From Paraspadella gotoi (lineage: Eukaryota; Chaetognatha), in assembly GCA_051294375.1 (NCBI GenBank), contig CM119270.1:20420417-20484416 (forward strand): a stretch of DNA of 64,000 bases. The letters run 5' to 3'. This document shows positions 13,801-64,000 of the stretch, in pieces. The translations under genes and the position numbers were made by a program. Each line of letters starts with the position of its first letter. The first letter of the stretch is position 1. Below the pieces are notes generated by a model, which did not search any database, was not told the DNA's origin, and saw only the letters and a program-made list of their open reading frames with translations.

Positions 13801-14837
13801 TATCTTCCCCCTTCCTCTTTCTTTTTATCTCCCCCCTTCCTCCTTCTTTTTATCTTCCCCCTTCCTCTTTCTTTTCCATCCTCCTTCCCCACTTCCTGAG
13901 CTAGGCATAGGAAAGATGGAGCAGGGCGTTAACCTGGAAGTTTTTTCAGAAAATCGGACAATGTGCCCCCCCCCCTTTTCAAGAAAACCTGCAGAATCCA
14001 TCGACGGCGTATTGTTGACACTTTGGACTCAGATCCACGCAATCTCGCTTCTCTTCGTCTTCCTCTTTTTCTCTCGGCTTCAGTTTGAGATGGACGATCG
14101 CGCGCAGTCGTCGTCGTTTGCGGTCGGAACAGGCGTCGCAGGCGTAGGGACAGGCCTTTTCCATGAAGGCCTGATGATCCGGGTCACTGAATGAGAAGGA
14201 GAGTCTTATTTAACGGGTCATTTCCAAGAAGGCCTGATGATTCGGCTCACTGAAGGAAAAGACCTTTTCTTTTTGCGAAAGAAAGAAAAGGAAAAAAATA
14301 TTTGTAACTTTTACAAAAACGCAAATTGCTCAGGTACAATTACAATTACGTATACAATTACAATTACAACTTGAAAAAGGTTTAGGCAATGTTGTAGACA
14401 TGCCTGTGACAACAGGCGGTCGCCCTGGAACCGCAGCCACTACGCCAATTTGATGGATACCCTAGGCAATGAAACCATTGACAATTTGGCCATTGGTATG
14501 TCAGTCTTGTCATTTCGCTCAGTAAAACTCTCACAAACGCACAATGTGGAACTCTTTCCTCCAGACGCACCCTTTCCACTCCATCCATATTCTCGATCAT
14601 AGTACCACACTCGGTCTATCACACTTCCCCTTTAGGATCTATACATACTTCACACACAACATCCCCTTCCACTCACGTGCACAGTCCGTCAGTCGCCATT
14701 TCTTCGCACGCAGGATCCGTGTCCACACACACGCTTCTCTCGGCGACTTCGCTCGGTCTCCTTTTTGTGAACGACGCCGGTGCCACGAATCCGACGCCGC
14801 AAACGAGGAGAAAGAGATAGAGCGACGCCGCCGCCAT
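9286..14837 (-). CDS. Secreted protein with eight tandem ShKT domains
   Basis: Nine exons (14837-14677, 14186-13989, 12761-12624, 12216-12019, 11822-11607, 11104-10910, 10762-10571, 10309-10172, 9349-9286) total 1500 nt, i.e. 499 residues. All eight introns are GT-AG and phase 2. Residues 1-21 are a signal peptide (MAAASLYLFLLVCG...). Eight six-cysteine ShKT domains follow at about 37-73, 103-139, 149-185, 215-251, 287-323, 352-388, 416-452 and 462-499. Each fits C-x-D-x4-C-x3-A-x2-G-x-C, then M-x3-C-x3-C-x2-C. The last Cys is the last residue. Most linkers are charged helices of the type RHARAIEDL. The family is common in extracellular proteins of cnidarians, nematodes and other invertebrates, as protease appendages, matrix proteins or channel-binding peptides. 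No catalytic domain is attached, so the role is unknown, and nothing here shows it to be a toxin. Confidence 0.92.
9350..10171. repeat. ShKT intron 8: A-rich DNA and (GA)n
   Basis: About 820 bp. A purine-rich A/AAG stretch runs from about 9470 to 9780, then a (GA)n block at about 9958-10018 and a TTG trinucleotide run at 10130-10160. No coding exon seen. Confidence 0.8.
10172..10309 (-). CDS. ShKT gene exon 8 (short class)
   Basis: 138 nt, acceptor ccacgcag, donor TGCAG|gtgaaa. Second half of ShKT 7, a nine-residue linker, first half of ShKT 8. Same length as exon 3. Confidence 0.88.
10571..10762 (-). CDS. ShKT gene exon 7
   Basis: 192 nt, acceptor tccattcag, donor TGCAG|gtgaaa. Second half of ShKT 6, linker SRHARAIEDLQEIAERI, first half of ShKT 7. 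Close paralogue of exon 6, separated from it by a 147-bp intron that is mostly (CT)n. Confidence 0.92.
10781..10899. repeat. (CT)n microsatellite, ShKT intron 6
   Basis: Interrupted CT dinucleotide run of about 120 bp filling most of the 147-bp intron between exons 6 and 7. Confidence 0.9.
10910..11104 (-). CDS. ShKT gene exon 6
   Basis: 195 nt, acceptor cgatcgcag, donor TGCAG|gtgtga. Second half of ShKT 5, linker SRHARAIEDLKEVARNI, first half of ShKT 6. Very similar to exon 7. Confidence 0.92.
11350..11590 (+). repeat. 40-bp tandem repeat, six copies
   Basis: The block AATCCGTTCGCATCCGA recurs at 11361, 11401, 11441, 11481, 11521 and 11561, a strict 40-bp period. Variant positions (ACTTT/ACTCT and GACCA/GATCA) alternate so that copies 1-3 equal copies 4-6 except near the end, i.e. 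a 120-bp higher-order unit duplicated once. It lies in ShKT intron 5. Confidence 0.93.
11607..11822 (-). CDS. ShKT gene exon 5
   Basis: 216 nt, acceptor atcctccag, donor TGCAG|gtgcgc. The longest linker; it holds an internal duplication (EMAKR then GMAKR). Confidence 0.9.
11847..11998. repeat. (ATCA)n imperfect tetranucleotide repeat
   Basis: Imperfect ATCA/TCAA repeats of about 150 bp in ShKT intron 4. A similar tract lies at 16262-16390. Confidence 0.85.
12019..12216 (-). CDS. ShKT gene exon 4
   Basis: 198 nt, acceptor aaccccaag, donor TGCAG|gttaaa. Second half of ShKT 3, a long linker (RKRRRARSIAELK...), first half of ShKT 4 with the QDFSPKCEQYAVDGLC signature shared with later copies. 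Confidence 0.9.
12283..12600. repeat. ACG/GAC-rich simple repeat
   Basis: ShKT intron 3 (12217-12623) is largely degenerate GACGACG/ACAACGACG trinucleotides. It reads open in some frames only because of its composition. Confidence 0.7.
12624..12761 (-). CDS. ShKT gene exon 3 (short class)
   Basis: 138 nt between acceptor acccctcag and donor TGCAC|gtgaga. Second half of ShKT 2, a linker of only nine residues, then the first half of ShKT 3. Confidence 0.9.
13047..13294 (+). mobile_element. tRNA-derived SINE, copy 1
   Basis: About 248 bp. It carries an A-box (TGGCTGAGCAGG, 13095-13106) and a B-box (GGGTTCAATCCC, about 13138-13149) at tRNA spacing, followed by a tRNA-unrelated body ending near GTTGCCATAA. 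The same body recurs at 13524-13747. Located in ShKT intron 2. Confidence 0.75.
13524..13747 (+). mobile_element. tRNA-derived SINE, copy 2
   Basis: About 90% like copy 1 by eye over A-box, B-box and body, with an internal deletion near 13710. Starts GCAGCAAGACTTAAAG and ends GTTGCCATAA. Same orientation as copy 1, 477 bp away. Confidence 0.75.
13788..13880. repeat. Pyrimidine tandem repeat, about 32 bp unit
   Basis: About three copies of a CTTTCTTTTTATCTTCCCCC-like unit downstream of SINE copy 2. Confidence 0.7.
13989..14186 (-). CDS. ShKT gene exon 2
   Basis: Acceptor ctcattcag at 14187; begins with the second half of ShKT 1 (ends ACPYACDAC), a basic/acidic linker (DRKRRRLRAI, then KEEDEEKRD), then the first half of ShKT 2. 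Donor CAG|gttttc. 198 nt, phases 2-2. Confidence 0.9.
14187..14249 (-). pseudogene. Duplicated 5' end of ShKT exon 2 (decoy acceptor)
   Basis: A 63-bp tandem copy of the acceptor and first codons of exon 2 lies immediately upstream in the sense direction. It keeps tccttcag at 14250 and codons similar to EPNHQAF, but reads into TAA after 12 codons. The true exon therefore uses the acceptor at 14187. Confidence 0.75.
14392..14480 (+). mobile_element. Truncated SINE body, third copy
   Basis: ACATGCCTGTGACAACAGGCGGTCGC... resembles the 3' body of the SINEs at 13047 and 13524 but lacks the tRNA head. In ShKT intron 1. Confidence 0.6.
14677..14837 (-). CDS. ShKT gene exon 1 (signal peptide)
   Basis: ATG at 14837 in context aagATGG, a strong hydrophobic leader, a short basic propeptide-like stretch (FTKRRPSE), then the first three cysteines of ShKT 1. 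Donor is TGCAC|gtgagt. 53 codons plus two bases. Confidence 0.9.
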
Positions 14838-15390
14838 CTTGGATTTTTCTTTTCAAAGTTTATATTTTTATTTTTCCTTTTTTTGAAAAAATTTTTAAAT
14901 TAGTTGATCTTCAGTTAACCCTGACATAATTAAATCATTTATTAAATTTAGTAAAGAAAACCGATTCACAATTGATGGCATTATCATCACGAAGTAACAA
15001 TGATTCAGTGAAACCTTGGCGACTTACTTAAAATTATTTATGTTTACAGTTGAATTTCCGAAAACGAAAAAAAACTGAGACGCTGGAAAATTATCTGAGA
15101 GACCAAATGTCTTTTCCCTCTTTTCTTCTGATTTACCAATCAGAAAGGAGGCTTCCTTTAGAAAATAGACGACAGGGAAAGAAGCAAGTGAACGTAATCA
15201 CTCTTTACTTACCTTCAAGAAAGAAAAAGGAAACAGGAGAAATTTTTAAAAAATGAAAGATTCAATCGAAGATTTTAAATTTTTCCGCCATTTATTTTTT
15301 CATTCGATTATTCGTGGATCGAATCCTTCGCTCCTTTTATAAGTTCGTGGGTGATAGTGGTTCATGGTTGGTGAGGAGGACCCAGAGTGA

Positions 15391-15451
<61 letters not shown>

Positions 15452-16976
15452 GGAGACGGAAGGCGTCCCGTGATTCTGGGTGGTCTGCGAACGATGACGA
15501 CGACACCTAAGGAAACGTCAATAACTGAAACAATCACGACATTTTTATCAATAGTAAACAAAACATTTACAGAAACGCTTCCGCTGGGAGGGGTGAAACA
15601 GTTCTCAGACTCAGTGTTATCTTTTATTTAGCAACCGGGAATCTAAATATGTTCGTAGATGCGGAAAAACTACACACAAAAAGTTGGTTTTTTTTTAATA
15701 CGAATACCTATACCAATTATAAGTAAGGGTGTCGTCGGGTAATGCATATTCATGCATTAAAACATAAACATGTATACATGATATCGAGTTTATAAACCTA
15801 TAAACATACAATATTCCGTCCTGACCCGTGGTTCATTGGGTAATACCATCAGCTCGTGACCGTGAGGTACCCAGAACGATTCCCAGTGGATAGTTGTCTT
15901 CAGCTCACTTAGCGACTTATCCTCAAAGAGACAAAAGGGAGCGGAAGCCTTGAAAATTAAAACAGTAAAATAGAAAACTTCCGACTGATTATTTATACAT
16001 TTACGAATCGAGAGATAAAGCTTCAATATGAGGGCTCTCCCCCCCCTTTTTTTTTCTCTCTGGCGTTGCCCGTCCCCAGCGTCCAACTTTTTCTAGTTAT
16101 CTCTCCTTTGTTTGTCAAATTCATTTATCGTATTGACCTTTTTCGCCCGTTTGTTTGGTTAATTAGTTTTTGATTCTTTTTGTGATAAAAATAAATCGGA
16201 TGTGAATAAAAATTTATTTCTTCGAGTCAAGTTCGACCACCCAAAAGGATTCGGCGAGATGCGACTGATCGATCAATCAATCGATGAATCAATCAATAAA
16301 TCGATGAATCAATCAATGAATCAATCAATCGATGAATCAATCGATCGAACGATCCATATATCAATCAATCAATCAATCAGTCACTCAATCAATAACCCAA
16401 AATATTTTAAACTTAGTCTTTAGAAAGTCAGGGAAAATATAGGTTATTAATCAAATGAATGAATAATTATCATATTGATTAAATCAATTTTATAACTGAA
16501 TCATATCAGCATAATTTATTAATCAACGGGAAAAGAAAACCAATTTAAAATTCTTCTTTAGAATTAATAAAAAGAAAAATCAAATCCTCACTTCGATGGG
16601 AAGATTCGGAAAATCTCCCTTTAAATTTTCCTCAAAGGTTGAGTGTTATTATTTGTCACGATTTAATTCAAGTTTCAAGTCGATCCCGCTTTCTGTATAT
16701 ATAAAATTTAAAATTTAAAATTTAAAAAAAAAATTAAAATCCGAAGAAAAGAAGGAAAGGCCAAGAGAGGCAAACCAATTTGGTCAATCAGATCCATCGA
16801 CTGGTCCATTTCCTGCGATGGTATATAAAAACGTTACAAAAAGATTTTTAGTTAATGAACATTTTAAAAAAATATACATATATTTATGAGAAATATTAAA
16901 ATTTATAAAGTGCGGTGGCTGTTTCTTTTTAAACATAAAAATTTTGTTGACCTGAGAGAAATTTTTTTTTTTTCAG
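14838..16976. promoter_or_regulatory. Head-to-head spacer between the ShKT gene and the hydrolase
   Basis: About 2.1 kb between the ShKT start codon (minus) and the first hydrolase exon found (plus). It holds a (GA)n block at about 15388-15450, ATCA repeats at 16262-16390 and a TATATAAAAA at about 16821 in the plus sense, and may contain the missing 5' hydrolase exon(s). No hydrophobic anchor exon could be recognised. Confidence 0.4.
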
Positions 16977-20100
<3,124 letters not shown>

Positions 20101-21456
20101 ACGATTTTTTTTCGCCCACAGATAGATCCTCGGCTTTCGAATTATATTTGTAAAGTTTGCTCTCAGAGTTGTTAAAATATTTTTAGAATGATTACAAAAA
20201 TTGTTGTAGTATTTCTTTTCGACTTTTCGTTCGCTTAATCTCGTTAAATGATTTAAACGATTTTGTCTTTCTTTGTCCACATTTTGCTAAATATGAGGCG
20301 ATTCAAAGAATAGCTCATATCATGTACCCAATGTAACAGTTTTATTTTATTTATCTCGATCTACGCACGTTTTTCGAAATAGGCTTTTCGCGGTTGCCTC
20401 GGATTTTATTGATGGTATTTACTTTTATTTAATAATTTCTTTATTCATCCACTGATTAAACTAACTGAACAAATTAACGAGTAGCTAAGGGGTGTATCAC
20501 ATGAGGAAAATAAGTTACAGAAATTGATGGCTAACTTTGATATCTTTTTTTAACAATGTATATATATTATATATATATATATATAATTATATATAATATA
20601 TATATATATAATTATATATAATATATAATTATATATGACTGTTCCAAAATAGTGGAATAAAACAATATCGGTGAGAGGAAGGAGGTGAACGACTTCACTT
20701 TAATTATATCAGGTTTGGTGTTACATGAGGGACATTAACATATAAATGACTAGAAATTGTAATTCATTGTAAACATGAACGTATCCTATTTAATTAATGA
20801 TTGTAAACTCAACAATTTGAAAAAAAAAAGTATAGCCGAAAAATCGCCAACGATTCCGAGGAAATGAATGACGCAGGTTAACAAACAAACTAGAAAGTAT
20901 TATCTTTTTTTTTTTGTCCGTGGGTCATTCCAGATACGTTGTTATTTATTGCGTTACAAATAAAATAAGACATATTTCAATATTTCGGTGTTCTTTTTCG
21001 AGCACCGTTACAATGGAACGTAATACGCGTATCTGAAACTCAAAAGAACAAAATAAATTTGAGTATTTTCGTTTTGAGCTAAACGCGTACGGATATTTTG
21101 AACGAACGGGTATGTTCTCTCCGATTGAGCGTCCTTTTAATATTTCTATTAAAATTAGGTTAATAACAAAAACACAAAAAACGAAATAGAGTATAAATTG
21201 TATCGTCCACAATCGTTCCAAATTTCTGAGATTTCAATCGTCAACGATTAAAAGTTAGACGTGTCACGTGATCAAAAAAAAAAACAACAACAACAAAAAA
21301 AAAAAAAAAAACAGAACAAAACAAAACAAAAAAACGAAAACCAATTTGTATTTCTCACAAGATGAAGATCTTAAAATGTTCAAGTTCAACCTAATCTTTA
21401 TTCAATCAGATTCATCTTTTCCCAATCAATTTTTTCCCCAATTGATTTTTTCCCAA
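20101..21456. other. Tail-to-tail spacer between the hydrolase and Dab
   Basis: About 1.36 kb. It holds an AT palindromic run at 20561-20637, an AATAAA at 20653 in the plus sense (possible hydrolase poly(A) signal), and in the minus sense an AATAAA (21402-21397) 55 bp past the Dab stop. No gene seen. Confidence 0.6.
21397..21402 (-). terminator. Dab: Candidate poly(A) signal of Dab
   Basis: AATAAA in the sense strand, 55 bp downstream of the TGA at 21457-21459. Confidence 0.5.
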
Positions 21457-63301
<41,845 letters not shown>

Positions 63302-64000
63302 CTGATGATAAAAAAACAAGAGATATCAAGTTAGCAATCAATTAAATAAGTGAATGAATTAAAAGTATATTCTAATGAATCAATCATTCAGAAAAAAACG
63401 AAGTTACAGATAATAGTCTTCAGCCCACTTCGCCCCTTCACCACATAATTTTCCGCAAATAATCTCTCCTTCTTTTGGACATAATCTTTTGCGAAAAGTT
63501 TGGACACAAACTTACTTCCGTTGTTGCTTTAAACAATACAACTTTATATCCGAAAATGATAAAATATCATTAATCATAGTCGTCAACAAACGAACGAATA
63601 AAATCAGAGACCGAAGCAACAAAACCTCACCAGTTTGACTTCTGATTTCTCGACCCCAAAAAAAATGGAAAATGGAAAGAAATTTTGGGAGCGAAAGAAA
63701 TCTCTTGGAGGAGAAGAAAAAAAAAGTCTGGAGGCAGAAAACATCATCGGTTTTGCTAGAGAAGAAAATTCTTTGATCCGTTACTCTAACAGTCGAGACT
63801 CTGTTTTTCAAAACGCGAAAAATACGATCACAACAAAAGTGAATTTCGGTGAATAAACGGACGCGGATAGAGAGCGAGAGTGAAAGATAGAGACAGACGC
63901 ACGAAAGGAGAAGATTACCACAAGGACCTATTAATTTCATTGCACATTAGAGTGACGTGAAAATAATAAAATTTAACAAAATTAATATTTAGCGTATAGA
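63302..64000. other. Dab intron upstream of the first PTB exon
   Basis: Continues past the window end. A weak candidate 26-nt microexon (about 63537-63512, minus) reads LFKATTE before gtaagt and would align with the Dab segment before HPV. Its acceptor is poor and it is not called. Confidence 0.4.

Overview
This is AT-rich animal nuclear DNA, most likely from an invertebrate. Genes are split by GT-AG introns, the protein families (spastizin, Disabled, ABHD6-like hydrolase, tandem ShKT domains) are metazoan, and introns and spacers are loaded with microsatellites, minisatellites and decayed transposons. Seven runs of N mark assembly gaps. The species cannot be named from this window alone.

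Four genes can be built exon by exon with matching intron phases. (1) 390-8290, minus strand: a complete two-exon ZFYVE26/spastizin gene of about 2609 codons with an intact FYVE finger. (2) 9286-14837, minus strand: a complete nine-exon gene of 499 codons for a secreted protein made of a signal peptide and eight tandem ShKT six-cysteine domains. Every intron is phase 2 and cuts each domain at the same place. (3) 16977-20100, plus strand: an ABHD6-like alpha/beta hydrolase with five exons found and the N-terminal membrane anchor not found. Ser, Asp and His of the triad are kept, but the HG oxyanion dipeptide and the last Gly of the nucleophile elbow are changed. (4) 21457-63301, minus strand: the 3' 17 exons (about 982 codons) of a Disabled (Dab) adaptor gene. 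It has the second half of a PTB domain, then YQVP, DPF, NPF and YDVP motifs and a proline-rich C-terminus. Its 5' end lies beyond the window, apart from a weak candidate microexon.

Layout: ZFYVE26 and the ShKT gene run in tandem. The ShKT gene and the hydrolase are head to head across about 2.1 kb, and the hydrolase and Dab are tail to tail across about 1.4 kb. Dab covers about two thirds of the window. Its introns hold a dead LINE, a hAT-like element, a 607-bp MITE with an 8-bp target duplication, a 1-kb foldback element, a tRNA-Gly-derived SINE and several satellites. The four genes have no evident common pathway. ZFYVE26 and Dab both act in endosomal or lysosomal trafficking in known animals, but their closeness here is not evidence of a functional cluster.

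The most interesting points are the eight-domain ShKT gene with its repeated split-domain exon design, a Disabled gene carrying both Dab1-type phosphotyrosine motifs and Dab2-type clathrin-adaptor motifs, the altered active site of the ABHD6-like protein, and small tandem duplications across exon borders in three neighbouring genes.
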